Below, in pieces: positions 1 to 11,540 of a stretch of DNA of 41,722 nucleotides. The first letter of the stretch is position 1. Every line of letters starts with the position of its first letter. The notes beneath the pieces are model-generated. The model saw only the letters and a program-made list of their open reading frames with translations, had not been told where the DNA came from and searched no databases. A program made the position numbers and the translations under genes. Source of the DNA: Actinomycetes bacterium (GTDB lineage Bacteria; Actinomycetota; Thermoleophilia; Gaiellales; Gaiellaceae). The stretch is from the NCBI GenBank assembly GCA_025964535.1, contig JAOPYX010000003.1, positions 1 through 41,722 on the forward strand, read 5' to 3'.

Positions 1-2
1 CC

Positions 3-2258
<2,256 letters not shown>

Positions 2259-2262
2259 GCAC

Positions 2263-2580
2263 ATGCGCTGTCGCACCTGTCAGCCGCTGCCCGAGGAGAT
2301 CGCCCGCGCGGCGGAGCTCCTCGGGCGGCGGTGGGTGCTCGCCATTCTCTGGGCGTCGTCCGAGGCGGGCGCCGTGCGCTTCAACGAGTTCAAGCAGGCG
2401 CTCGAGACGATTCCGCCACGGACGCTCGCCGCACGATTGTCGGAGCTCGAGGAGGCGGGCGTGCTCGAGCGGCGTGTCATCGACACCCGCCCTCCACGCG
2501 CCGAGTACCGGCTGACCGACACGGGCCGCCGCCTCGGCGCTCTCGTCGACGCGATGCGGGCCTACGCGGCCCACACCTAG
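2263..2580 (+). CDS. HxlR-type winged-helix transcriptional regulator
   Basis: LLGRRWVLAILW...RFNEFKQAL..IPPRTLAARLSELEEAGVLERR pattern typical of HxlR. Confidence 0.85.
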   Translation: MRCRTCQPLPEEIARAAELLGRRWVLAILWASSEAGAVRFNEFKQALETIPPRTLAARLSELEEAGVLERRVIDTRPPRAEYRLTDTGRRLGALVDAMRAYAAHT

Positions 2581-2584
2581 ATCG

Positions 2585-2603
2585 CCTGCCGCTACGCGGC
2601 GGG
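2585..2603. terminator. Possible hairpin between convergent HxlR and sigma genes
   Basis: CCTGCCGC-TAC-GCGGCGGG stem (one T:G wobble) overlapping the sigma gene stop codon; no clear T tract. Confidence 0.3.
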
Positions 2604-3641
2604 AGAGAGGGCCGCGATCTCCCGCTGTTGCGCGAGCCGGCCGAGTGCCTGGGTCTCGATCTGACGCACACGCTCCCGTGTGATGCCCATCTCCCGGCCG
2701 ATCTGCTCGAGTGACTTGGGCTCCGTCTCCCCGAGCCCGTAACGCGTCACGATCACAAACTTCTCGCGCTCGGGCAGCGTCTCGATCGCCCGGTGGAGCG
2801 CGTCCTCGCCGAGCGCCACGACGACCTCCTCCTCGATGTCCGCGCCGTCCTGGGCGACGATGTCGCCGAACGAGGTATCGCTGTCGCCGACCGCGCGGTC
2901 GAGACTCGCGACGGTGCGTGCGGCGCCGCGTACCTCGCGCACGTGCTTCGCCTTGAGGCCCGTCTTCGTCGCGATCTCCTCGTCGGTCGGCGGGCGATCG
3001 AGCTGCACGAGGAGGTCACGCTCGGCACGGGCGATCTTCTGCTCGCGCTCGACGATGTGAACGGGGATCCTGATCGTGCGCGACTTGTTCGCGACGCCGC
3101 GTTGCACCGCCTGGCGAATCCACCAGGTCGCATAGGTCGAGAACTTGAAGCCGCGGCGCCAGTCGAACTTCTCCACTGCGCGAATGAGGCCGATGATCCC
3201 TTCCTGGATCAGGTCGAGCAGCGAGAGGCCGTGGCCCTGGTACTTCTTCGCGATCGACACGACGAGCCGGAGGTTGGAGTTCACCATCCGATCCTTCGCC
3301 TCCTTGTCGCCTTGCTCGATGCGCTTTGCAAGCTCCACCTCCTCCGCTGCGGTGAGCAGCGGGTAGCGGCCGGCCTCGTTGAGGAAGAGCTGGAGCGAGT
3401 CGCTCGTCATTGCGGCGACCTGTGGGTTCCCGTACGTCGTCTCCTCGACCTCGGGGAGACCGCAGTCGTCGGTGACGTCGATCCCCTTTTGCTCGAGCGT
3501 CTCGTAGAGGGTTGCGATCTCGTCGTCGGGGAGGTCGAGCTCCTGCAGGAGCGTCGTGAACGCGGACAGGTTGACGCAGCCCACCTCCTCGCCGTAGTTC
3601 ATCAGCGCGCGTAGCTGGTCGTAGCTCATGCGCTTCTTCAT
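2592..3641 (-). CDS. RNA polymerase sigma factor, RpoD/SigA family
   Basis: Region 2 [56 protein letters not shown] and region 4 [18 protein letters not shown]...[14 protein letters not shown]. Confidence 0.95.
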   Translation of the reverse strand: MKKRMSYDQLRALMNYGEEVGCVNLSAFTTLLQELDLPDDEIATLYETLEQKGIDVTDDCGLPEVEETTYGNPQVAAMTSDSLQLFLNEAGRYPLLTAAEEVELAKRIEQGDKEAKDRMVNSNLRLVVSIAKKYQGHGLSLLDLIQEGIIGLIRAVEKFDWRRGFKFSTYATWWIRQAVQRGVANKSRTIRIPVHIVEREQKIARAERDLLVQLDRPPTDEEIATKTGLKAKHVREVRGAARTVASLDRAVGDSDTSFGDIVAQDGADIEEEVVVALGEDALHRAIETLPEREKFVIVTRYGLGETEPKSLEQIGREMGITRERVRQIETQALGRLAQQREIAALSPAA

Positions 3642-3670
3642 CCCCGGAGAGCCGGGCTCCTAACCGGATT

Positions 3671-3711
3671 GCGGTGAAGAAACCGTGAAGATCCCTTGGC
3701 GGGTTCACCGC
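3671..3711. promoter_or_regulatory. Inverted repeat in sigma factor/small-protein divergent region
   Basis: GCGGTGAA (3671-3678) and TTCACCGC (3704-3711), perfect 8-bp inverted repeat, plus an internal CCGTGAA copy. Confidence 0.3.
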
Positions 3712-3738
3712 GCGGCCGGGCGGGGTAGACTCGCGACC

Positions 3739-4017
3739 ATGGGCCATCACCCCGTCTGGGAGCTCGTGTTCTTCATGTTGATTCTCAAGATCCCGATCGT
3801 CTATCTCGGCATGGTCGTGGTCTACGCGATCCGGGCCAAGCCGACCCCTGAGGACGGCGTCGTCGTCACCGCGCAGCTCGGGCCGAGTGACTCGGGCTCC
3901 GGTTGGAGCCGGCGGCGTCCGCGCCGCCTCGTGCCTCGCCCGCACGGCGGGCCCTCGCGCACGTACGCGCGCTCCCAGCGCGCCGCCGTCGCTCGCACGG
4001 AGGCAAGCCGCCGATGA
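3739..4017 (+). CDS. Small protein with one N-terminal TM segment and basic C-terminus, unknown function
   Basis: ATG at 3739; MGHHPVWELVFFMLILKIPIVYLGMVVVYAIRAKP; stop overlaps the next ATG. Confidence 0.6.
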   Translation: MGHHPVWELVFFMLILKIPIVYLGMVVVYAIRAKPTPEDGVVVTAQLGPSDSGSGWSRRRPRRLVPRPHGGPSRTYARSQRAAVARTEASRR

Positions 4018-4280
4018 CCGACATCGGCTACGAAGGCGGCGGGTCGCGGCCGTCGGAGACGGTCGCCGGCTTCCTTGCGGCGCTCGCGATCTTCTTCAGC
4101 CTCATCTCGCTCGCGTGGCACCCGCTGCGGTTGATCCTTCCGGCGATCCTCATCGCGTTGATCGCGGCGGCGATCGGCGGCCGGCATCGCCGCCTCGCAT
4201 TCGCCGCGGTGATGATCTCCGCAGCCTGCTTCTTCTTCGGCCTGACGATTGCGGTCGTCACGAGCCGCGGCCTCTGGTAG
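4014..4280 (+). CDS. Small membrane protein (88 aa), unknown function
   Basis: ATG at 4014 (ATGA overlap with upstream stop); two or three hydrophobic segments. Confidence 0.6.
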   Translation: MTDIGYEGGGSRPSETVAGFLAALAIFFSLISLAWHPLRLILPAILIALIAAAIGGRHRRLAFAAVMISAACFFFGLTIAVVTSRGLW

Positions 4281-4310
4281 AGCGCTCCACGCTGCTACAA
4301 AGGGGCTGAA

Positions 4311-7169
4311 ATGGCTTCCCGACCCGAGGTGGACGGACTCAACGCGGGCTACGCGGCGCTCGTGCTCGAGCAATACCTCGACAATCCTTCGGCCGTCTCC
4401 GCCGAATGGCGCGCGCACTTCGAGAACAGCGATCCGGAAGAGCTGCTTGCGATCCAGCCGGGCCTCGCGCGGCTGCTCGAGCATTTCGAGTCGGAGGGCG
4501 GCAACGGGCACGTCGTCGCGGCTCCGCCGGCGCCCGTCGCCGTCGCCGCTCCCGCAGCAGCGTCGGTCGACGACGAGCTCCTGGGTGGCGTCGCCGCCGC
4601 CATGGCCCTCGTCAAGGCGTTCCGCATGCACGGGCATCTCGCCGCGCACCTCGACCCGCTCGGCTCCGAGCCCTCGGGCGACCCTGCGCTCGAGCCGGAG
4701 CGGCTGATCCCGAAGCTGACGCCCGAGCTCCAGGCGCGCATCCCCGCGTCGATGCTCCGCCTCTATGTCGAGGGCGAGACGCTCGCCGACGCGCTGCCGC
4801 GGCTGCGCGAGGTGTACTGCGGCACGATCGCCTACGAGATCGAGCACATCTCCGACCACGAGGAGCGAGTCTGGCTCCGGCAGGCGATCGAGTCCGGCCG
4901 CTACCGCCAGCCGCTCACCGACGAAGAGCGCGTCCGGCTGCTCGCGCGGCTGAGCCAGGTCGAGGGGATGGAGCAATATCTCCGCCGCGCGTTCCTCGGC
5001 CAGAAGCAGTTCTCGATCGAGGGCCTCGACGTGATGGTGCCGATGCTCGACGAGTCGATCGAATTGGCCGCCGAGGCGGGCGCGCACGAGGTCGTGATCG
5101 GCATGGCCCATCGCGGACGCCTCAACGTGCTCGCCCATGTCGTCGGCAGGCCGTACGACGTGATCCTGCGCGAGTTCGAAGGCGAGCGCACGATCGAGGC
5201 GGTCGTCGCGAGCGACGAAGGCGGGACCGGGGACGTGAAATACCACCTCGGCGCCGAGGGCACGCGGGCAACGCACGCGGGGGAGATCACGGTCACCCTG
5301 GCATCGAATCCGAGCCACCTCGAGGCCGTCGATCCGGTGGTCGAGGGTCGCGCGCGCGCCGAGCAGACCGATCGCTCCACGCGCGAGGGGTACCACGACC
5401 CGAGCGTCGCGCTTCCCGTCCTCATCCACGGCGACGCATCGTTCGCCGGCCAGGGCGAGGTTGCGGAGACTCTCAACCTGCAGGGCCTCTCCGGCTATTC
5501 GACCGGCGGCACGCTGCACGTGATCGGCAACAACCAGGTCGGCTTCACGACCGATCCCTCCGACGGGCGCTCGACGCGCTATTCGAGCGACCTCGCGAAG
5601 GGCTTCGACGTCCCGATCATCCATGTCAACGCCGACGACCCCGAAACGGCGATGTCGGCGATCCGGCTCGCGCTGGCCTACCGTCGCCGGTTCGGCCACG
5701 ACGTCGTCGTCGACCTCGTCGGCTATCGCCGTCACGGCCACAACGAGCAGGACGAGGCGGCGTACACGCAGCCGTTGCTCGCCGCGGCGATCGCTGCACA
5801 TCCGACCGTGCGCGAGCAGTACGCGGCGCGCCTGGTCGAGACGCGCGTCGTCACGCAGGAGCAGGCGGACGAGCTCTTCACCGACGTGCAGACGCAGCTG
5901 CGTGCGGCGCACGAGGCCTTGAAGGCGACGTTCACCGAGGCGCCGCCGCGGCCCGCGGCCGACGGACGCACTCCCGCGGGGACTGCGAGCTCCGTCGTCA
6001 CCGCGGTGTCGGCCGACCGCCTGGAGTTGCTGAACGAAGAGTTGCTCCGTGTGCCCGAGTGGTTCACGCCACATCCGAAGCTCTGGAAGCAACTCGAGCG
6101 GCGCCGAACCGCGCTCGAGGAAGGCGGCATCGACTGGGGTCAGGCAGAGGCGCTTGCGTTCGCGTCGCTGCTCGTCGACGGCATCCCCGTCCGGATCACC
6201 GGGCAGGACACCGAGCGCGGGACGTTCTCGCACCGGCACGCCGTCCTGCACGACGTGAATACCGGCGCGACATTCACGCCGATGCAGCATCTCGACGAGG
6301 CCGCAGCGGCGTTCGAGATCCACAACTCGCCGTTGTCCGAGTACGCCTGCGTCGGCTTCGAGTACGGCTACTCCGCCGCCGCGCCGGAGGCACTCGTGCT
6401 GTGGGAGGCGCAGTTCGGCGACTTCGTGAACGGCGCTCAGATCATCATCGACCAGTTCATGTCGGCCGGCCTCTCGAAGTGGAGCGAGACCTCGCGCCTG
6501 ACGCTGCTGCTGCCCCACGGGTACGAGGGGAACGGCCCCGAGCACTCGAGCGCGCGGCTCGAACGGTTCCTCCAGCTTGCCGCGCAGGAGAACATCCGCA
6601 TCGCGAACTGCACGACCTCCGCGCAGTACTTCCATCTCGTGCGACGCCAAGCGCTCGACGCGACCGCGCGCCCTCTCGTCGTGATGACGCCGAAGGGCCT
6701 GCTGCGACTCAAGCAGGCGGGCTCGACGCTCGCGGATCTCTCGGAAGGCGACTTCCAGCCGTTGATCGACGACGCACAGGCCGATCGCGATCAGGTCACC
6801 CGTCTCGTGCTCTGCTCCGGGAAGATCTACTACGACATCGTCGGGCACGAGGATCGCGCGGCCGCGACACGCGTCGCCGTCGCGCGCCTCGAGCAGCTCT
6901 ATCCGTTCCCGGTCGAGCAGGCCGCAGCGTTGCTGCGGGGCTACCCGAACCTGCGGGAGGTCGTCTGGGCGCAGGAAGAGCCGCAGAACATGGGCGCCTG
7001 GCGCGCGATCCGGCATCGGCTCGAGGAAGCGAAGCCGGACGGCGTTCCGCTCCTCTACGTCGGGCGCCCGTGGCGGGCGAGCCCGAGTGAGGGGTATCCG
7101 ACGGCGCACCTGCGTGAGCAGGACCGGATCGTGCGCGCCGCCCTCGCTCCCTCGGCTCTCTCGGCCTAG
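4311..7169 (+). CDS. sucA: 2-oxoglutarate dehydrogenase E1 component (thiamine diphosphate-dependent)
   Basis: N-terminal OGDH motif, GMAHRGRLNVLAHVVGRP, GEVAETLNLQGLSGYSTGGTLHVIGNNQVGFTT, C-terminal WAQEEPQNMGAW; RBS AAGGGG upstream. Confidence 0.95.
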   Translation: MASRPEVDGLNAGYAALVLEQYLDNPSAVSAEWRAHFENSDPEELLAIQPGLARLLEHFESEGGNGHVVAAPPAPVAVAAPAAASVDDELLGGVAAAMALVKAFRMHGHLAAHLDPLGSEPSGDPALEPERLIPKLTPELQARIPASMLRLYVEGETLADALPRLREVYCGTIAYEIEHISDHEERVWLRQAIESGRYRQPLTDEERVRLLARLSQVEGMEQYLRRAFLGQKQFSIEGLDVMVPMLDESIELAAEAGAHEVVIGMAHRGRLNVLAHVVGRPYDVILREFEGERTIEAVVASDEGGTGDVKYHLGAEGTRATHAGEITVTLASNPSHLEAVDPVVEGRARAEQTDRSTREGYHDPSVALPVLIHGDASFAGQGEVAETLNLQGLSGYSTGGTLHVIGNNQVGFTTDPSDGRSTRYSSDLAKGFDVPIIHVNADDPETAMSAIRLALAYRRRFGHDVVVDLVGYRRHGHNEQDEAAYTQPLLAAAIAAHPTVREQYAARLVETRVVTQEQADELFTDVQTQLRAAHEALKATFTEAPPRPAADGRTPAGTASSVVTAVSADRLELLNEELLRVPEWFTPHPKLWKQLERRRTALEEGGIDWGQAEALAFASLLVDGIPVRITGQDTERGTFSHRHAVLHDVNTGATFTPMQHLDEAAAAFEIHNSPLSEYACVGFEYGYSAAAPEALVLWEAQFGDFVNGAQIIIDQFMSAGLSKWSETSRLTLLLPHGYEGNGPEHSSARLERFLQLAAQENIRIANCTTSAQYFHLVRRQALDATARPLVVMTPKGLLRLKQAGSTLADLSEGDFQPLIDDAQADRDQVTRLVLCSGKIYYDIVGHEDRAAATRVAVARLEQLYPFPVEQAAALLRGYPNLREVVWAQEEPQNMGAWRAIRHRLEEAKPDGVPLLYVGRPWRASPSEGYPTAHLREQDRIVRAALAPSALSA

Positions 7170-7174
7170 CGCTC

Positions 7175-8182
7175 GTGCTGCCACGGCGGCTCGAACAGGG
7201 CGACCTCGTCGGCATCGTCTCGCCGTCGTCGCCGGTCGCCGCGGGCACCCCGCGCAGGTTCGAGCGCGGCGTCGCGGAGCTCGAGCGGCGCGGCTTTCGG
7301 GTGCGCGTCGGTGAGCACGCACGGTCGAAGACCGGGTGGACGGCCGGCACTCCGGTCGATCGTGTAGCCGACCTGCACGCGATGTTCGTCGATCCCGAGG
7401 TGCGCGCGATCGTGTGCACGATCGGCGGCTACAACGCGAATCAGCTCCTCGAGTTGCTCGACTACGACCTGATCGCAGCGAACCCGAAGCTCTTCGTCGG
7501 TTTCAGCGACATCACCGCGCTGCACGGCGCGATCCATGCGCGCACGGGCCTCGCGACGATGCTCGGCCCTGCGCTGCTCGGGCAGTTCGGCGAGTACGGC
7601 GGCGTGCACGACTACACGTGGGACGCGTTCGAGCGCGTCGCGATGCACGCGGCGCCCGCGGGCGTCTTTCGCCGGCCGGAGCATTGGTACCCGGAGCGGC
7701 TCTGGTGGGACACGCAGGATGACCGGCCGCGGTGGCCCGAGCCGGCGCCGCCGTGGCGCACGGTTCGCGACGGATCCGGCGAAGGACCGATCGTCGCCGG
7801 CAACGTCAACACGCTGCTGCTCCTGAACGGCACGCCCTGGTCGCCGTCGCTCGACGGGGCGCTGCTCTGTCTCGAGGACGACGAGGAGTACGGCAAGCCG
7901 TGGATGGTCGAGCGGCAGCTCTTCCAGCTGCGGCACCTCGGCGCCTTCGAGCGCGTGGCCGGTGTCGCGTACGGCCGAATCCATCCGGAGTCGGGGTTCG
8001 AGTCGGACGAGTGGATCGACGAGATCCTGTTGCGTGCGACCGCGGGTACGGAGATCCCGGTTGCCGCGGGCCTCGACTTCTCGCACACCGACCCGCTGCT
8101 CACGCTCCCGTGGGGCGTCCGTGCGCGCCTCGACACAGGCGACGAGGTGACGCTCGAGTTACTGGAAGCGGCGGTGGACTAG
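7175..8182 (+). CDS. LD-carboxypeptidase (peptidase family S66)
   Basis: GDLVGIVSPSSPV..., GGYNANQLLELLDYDLIAANPKLFVGFSDITALHGAI (S66 nucleophile Ser region), GTG start. Confidence 0.85.
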   Translation: MLPRRLEQGDLVGIVSPSSPVAAGTPRRFERGVAELERRGFRVRVGEHARSKTGWTAGTPVDRVADLHAMFVDPEVRAIVCTIGGYNANQLLELLDYDLIAANPKLFVGFSDITALHGAIHARTGLATMLGPALLGQFGEYGGVHDYTWDAFERVAMHAAPAGVFRRPEHWYPERLWWDTQDDRPRWPEPAPPWRTVRDGSGEGPIVAGNVNTLLLLNGTPWSPSLDGALLCLEDDEEYGKPWMVERQLFQLRHLGAFERVAGVAYGRIHPESGFESDEWIDEILLRATAGTEIPVAAGLDFSHTDPLLTLPWGVRARLDTGDEVTLELLEAAVD

Positions 8183-8358
8183 CGCGGGCGGCGCGTGGCG
8201 CGACGGAGCTCGAGCAGCTTCGCCGCCGCCTTCGGCCCGTGCTTGCGCGCGAGCGTCAGAGCCTGCTTGCGCTGCTTCGGTGGCAGCCGGCGCCACACGT
8301 CGTACAGCGTGATCGCGATTCCGACGGGGCCGGGGCGGAGCTTGCCGAGGCGAGGCAT
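8179..8358 (-). CDS. Small basic protein, 59 aa, unknown function (absent from supplied ORF track)
   Basis: Reverse-strand reading MPRLGKLRPGPVGIAITLYDVWRRLPPKQRKQALTLARKHGPKAAAKLLELRRATRRPR*; stop overlaps the LD-carboxypeptidase stop. Confidence 0.6.
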   Translation of the reverse strand: MPRLGKLRPGPVGIAITLYDVWRRLPPKQRKQALTLARKHGPKAAAKLLELRRATRRPR

Positions 8359-8367
8359 GACTCCATG

Positions 8368-9189
8368 TTAGTGGGAGTCGTCGCCTCCAGCGTCGCCGTG
8401 CCCGTGTTTATCGCCGGTGCCACCGATGAACGGCAGCTGCGGAGCGACGACCTGGGGCGCCTGCGGAGCGACGACCTGGGGCGCCTGTGGAGCCACGACT
8501 TGTGGCGGCGTCGGGGCCACGACCTGCGGCGGCGTCGGGCTGACGACCTGGACGGCCGCGAGTACCGTGGAGCTCTTGTCGTCTCCCTTGCTTCCGTTGT
8601 TCCCGTTGTTGCCGCCATGGTCGCCGCCGTGCTTGTCCTCGTTGCCCTGACCGTGATGCTGCTCCCCGTCGCCCTGGTGCTTGCCCTCGTTGGGCGCGAC
8701 CGCCGGGGTCTGGGCGAGCCCGCGGTCGGTGGGAGCGGGGATGACAGGAGCGGGGGTCGCGACGGCGACGGGCGCCGCGGCGGGGGCGGGCGCAGGAGCG
8801 ACCGGAGCGGGAGCAGGCTTGGTCGGGGTGGGCTTCGTGGAGCGCGGACGAATGGCAGCCGGCGTCGACGAGACGCCGGCAGCGACGTGCGCGGGCTGCA
8901 CACGGGCCGGATGTGTCGCGGTCGCGGGCGCCTTGATGCGCGTGATCACGATCGTGCGCGCGGGCGGGCCGACGGCGAGTTGGCCGGGGTGCGTCGAGAC
9001 GGCCGAATGCTGGGGCGGCGCCCATGGAGCAGCCTGCACGACGAGCGGGGAGCCGGGGGCCGACGGCAGCGCGGAGGCGCCGAACGCGGGCAGAGTCGGC
9101 TCGCTTGCGAGCAGATGGGCGAATGCCGCCGCGCCCGCCACCGCACCGGCGAGAAGGATCGCCGCGACTGCTCGTCCCATGCCACTCAT
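8368..9189 (-). CDS. Secreted Pro/Ala-rich protein with His/Gly/Asn-rich segment and C-terminal 8-aa repeats
   Basis: N-terminal hydrophobic signal-like segment, PAPAP linker, KHQGDGEQHHGQGNEDKHGGDHGGNN, then (TP/QA)PQVVAP repeats. Confidence 0.6.
   Translation of the reverse strand: MSGMGRAVAAILLAGAVAGAAAFAHLLASEPTLPAFGASALPSAPGSPLVVQAAPWAPPQHSAVSTHPGQLAVGPPARTIVITRIKAPATATHPARVQPAHVAAGVSSTPAAIRPRSTKPTPTKPAPAPVAPAPAPAAAPVAVATPAPVIPAPTDRGLAQTPAVAPNEGKHQGDGEQHHGQGNEDKHGGDHGGNNGNNGSKGDDKSSTVLAAVQVVSPTPPQVVAPTPPQVVAPQAPQVVAPQAPQVVAPQLPFIGGTGDKHGHGDAGGDDSH
8437..8550. repeat. 24-bp tandem repeat (about 4.75 copies) inside CDS
   Basis: CTGCGGAGCGACGACCTGGGGCGC at 8437 and 8461 identical; diverged copies at 8485 and 8509; partial at 8533. 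Confidence 0.9.
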
Positions 9190-9269
9190 GCTCTACTCCC
9201 CCGATGCCGACAACATCACTCGAACGAGTTATCGGCAGGTGCCGGTCCGACCTTGAGGATTGAGCCGAG

Positions 9270-11054
9270 ATGAGGGGCGTCGGGGTGGGAAGCTTCAAGT
9301 TCAAGCTGGTGGTCTACTTTCTGCTGCTCTCGCTCTTGCCGATTGCAGCGGCCTTCTGGGGATTCGCTTCGGTCGCCGGGCAGAGCGCGACGCGGCGCGT
9401 CGACTCGCGGCTCCAGGCCGGGCTGCGCGCATCGCTTGCGGGCTACCAGGAAAAGGTGGACGCCGCGCAGGCGAGTGCCGCGAGGCTCGCGCGCAACCGC
9501 GCGTTCCAGGTCGAGCTTCAGCGCCGGGATGTCGCAGCGCTGACAGCGGCGTTGGGCAAGGCGGCCAACGTGTACGTCGTCGCATCAGGGCACGCACTGC
9601 ACGTGGGGCGGCGCCCCGGCTTGGCGGCGCAGCGTCAGGTGGCCGTCTTCACGCCGACCGGCCTCGCGGGAACCGTCACAGCGTTCGTCCCGTTCGACGC
9701 TGCACTCGTGAAGTCCGTCCGTGCGCGATCGAGCCTTGCAGGTGTCGACGCGCTCGTGCTCGTGCACGGCTCGCGCATCGTCGCCTCGTCGCCCAACGTG
9801 GCCGGCCGGCTGCCGCTCGGCGTCGGGCAGACGCAGACGGTGACCGTGTCCGGCACGCGCTACCGGGCGCTCGTCGGGCCGCCGGTCGGGGAGATTTCCG
9901 GCGTTCGCTTCGCCGTCCTCAGCCCGCAGTCGCTGATCGACTCCGCCAACGCGAGCTCGCGCAACCGCCTGCTCCTGGGACTGCTCGCGTCGCTCGCGCT
10001 CGTCTCGCTCGTCGCCTTCTTCGAGGGGCGCTCGATCGTGCGCACCCTGCGCGGCCTCGGCGAGGCGGCCCACGCCATCGCACGCGGCAGGCTGTCGGAG
10101 CGCGTGCCGGTGCGCGGCAAGGACGAGTTCGCGCTGCTCGGCGTCGCCTTCAACGACATGGCGAACCAGCTCCAGGCGCGGCTCGACGATCTCGAGGACG
10201 AGCGCGGCCGCCTGCGCGACGCGATCACGCGCTTCGGCGAGGCGCTCTCGGCGTCGCACGATGTCGAGCAGTTGCTGCGGGTCATCGTGGAGGCGGCGGT
10301 CGAGGCGACGGGAGCGACCAGCGCGAGCCTCGCGGCCGGCAGCGACGAAGTCGTCGTAAACGGCGACCCGACCGCGACAGGAGAGCGTCTCGAGCTTCCG
10401 ATCACCGCCGGCCACGAGACGTTCGGAACGCTCACGCTGGTCGGCGCCCACTTCACCGCGGAGCAGCGGATGACCGCTTCGTCGCTCGCGTCGCATGCAG
10501 CCATCGCGCTCGAGAACGCGCGGCTCCATCGCATCGTCGAGCGCCAGGCGCTGGTCGACGGGCTGACCGGCATCGCGAACCGCCGCCAGTGCGAGGAAGC
10601 GCTCATCTCCGAGATCGCGCGCGCCGACCGCCTCGCGACTCCGCTCACCCTCGTGCTCGCCGACCTCGACGACTTCAAGGCGATCAACGACGTCCATGGC
10701 CACGCGACCGGCGACGACGTGCTGCGCGAGTTCGCCTCCGTCCTCCGCGCGACCGTCCGCGACTCCGACCTGGCCGGGAGATGGGGCGGGGAGGAGTTCC
10801 TGCTCCTGCTCCCCGGTGCCGACGGAGTGGGCGGAGCCCAGCTGGCCGATCGCGTCCGCGCGTCGCTCAGCGAGCGGTCGTTCGCCGGTCACGCCGGAGT
10901 GGTGGTCTCGGTCACGTGCAGCTTCGGCGTGGCCCAGCACACCCCCGGCCTGAACGAGCGTGAGCTCTTCGCCGCGGCCGACCGGGCGCTCTACCGGGCC
11001 AAGCGGGAGGGCAAGAACCGGGTGGAGATGGACACACCCGTCCGGAGCTTTTAG
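9270..11054 (+). CDS. Membrane diguanylate cyclase: TM/sensor, HAMP, GAF-like, GGDEF
   Basis: Two hydrophobic segments, HAMP region ARGRLSERVPVRGKDEFALLGVAFNDMANQL, GGDEF domain with RDSD-x5-GGEEF. Confidence 0.9.
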   Translation: MRGVGVGSFKFKLVVYFLLLSLLPIAAAFWGFASVAGQSATRRVDSRLQAGLRASLAGYQEKVDAAQASAARLARNRAFQVELQRRDVAALTAALGKAANVYVVASGHALHVGRRPGLAAQRQVAVFTPTGLAGTVTAFVPFDAALVKSVRARSSLAGVDALVLVHGSRIVASSPNVAGRLPLGVGQTQTVTVSGTRYRALVGPPVGEISGVRFAVLSPQSLIDSANASSRNRLLLGLLASLALVSLVAFFEGRSIVRTLRGLGEAAHAIARGRLSERVPVRGKDEFALLGVAFNDMANQLQARLDDLEDERGRLRDAITRFGEALSASHDVEQLLRVIVEAAVEATGATSASLAAGSDEVVVNGDPTATGERLELPITAGHETFGTLTLVGAHFTAEQRMTASSLASHAAIALENARLHRIVERQALVDGLTGIANRRQCEEALISEIARADRLATPLTLVLADLDDFKAINDVHGHATGDDVLREFASVLRATVRDSDLAGRWGGEEFLLLLPGADGVGGAQLADRVRASLSERSFAGHAGVVVSVTCSFGVAQHTPGLNERELFAAADRALYRAKREGKNRVEMDTPVRSF

Positions 11055-11155
11055 TAGTCTCGAACCGGAATCCGGACTGAAACCCGGACCAAAGCGGGCT
11101 ACAATGCCCCCCGGAGGAGAGAGAAATTGGCACGTCCCCGATCGGGAGGAAGGCT

Positions 11156-11491
11156 ATGCCGGTAGAGACACCGTCGTTGTTCGCCGAGGTGATCAAGGAT
11201 CACCTTGCGTTGAAGGAGCAGAACTCCACGCTCGACCGGCACATGCCGATCGACCGCTACAAGAACGAAGACCCGTTCCAGAACCACCCGCTGTTCAAGA
11301 CCGAGGAGCAGGCGCGCCTCGAGGAGACGATGGACGGCGTGCCGGCCTTCGCCGCCGCCCCGGCCGCCGACACGAGCTTGCCCTGGCCCGGCGAGGAGAC
11401 CGCGGAGAACGCGGCACCTCCCGCGGCTGAGATCGAGGACTCAGGCTTCTGGGCCGTCGACCGCGCCCGGGACTTCGACTGGGGCGACTAG
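11156..11491 (+). CDS. Conserved-looking acidic hypothetical protein (111 aa)
   Basis: ATG at 11156 with RBS GGGAGGAAGG; followed by intrinsic terminator. Confidence 0.65.
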   Translation: MPVETPSLFAEVIKDHLALKEQNSTLDRHMPIDRYKNEDPFQNHPLFKTEEQARLEETMDGVPAFAAAPAADTSLPWPGEETAENAAPPAAEIEDSGFWAVDRARDFDWGD

Positions 11492-11540
11492 TAGGTCCGC
11501 GGCGGCGCTGACCCGCCGTCGCACACGGACCGTCTTTTTC

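Noticed and set aside
4406-7090. 894-aa plus-strand out-of-frame ORF inside sucA
   Set aside because: Alternative-frame Arg-rich ORF produced by GC bias
3822-7322. 1166-aa minus-strand ORF opposite sucA
   Set aside because: Antisense shadow of a clear OGDH E1 gene; Arg/Ala-rich low-information protein typical of high-GC codon bias
8437-8550. 24-bp repeats as a CRISPR-like array
   Set aside because: Repeats are contiguous without spacers and encode an in-frame octapeptide repeat
9205-9240. ACTCGAACGAGT near the cyclase start as a LexA (SOS) box
   Set aside because: Half-sites do not match the TCGAAC-N4-GTTCGA arrangement; probably coincidental
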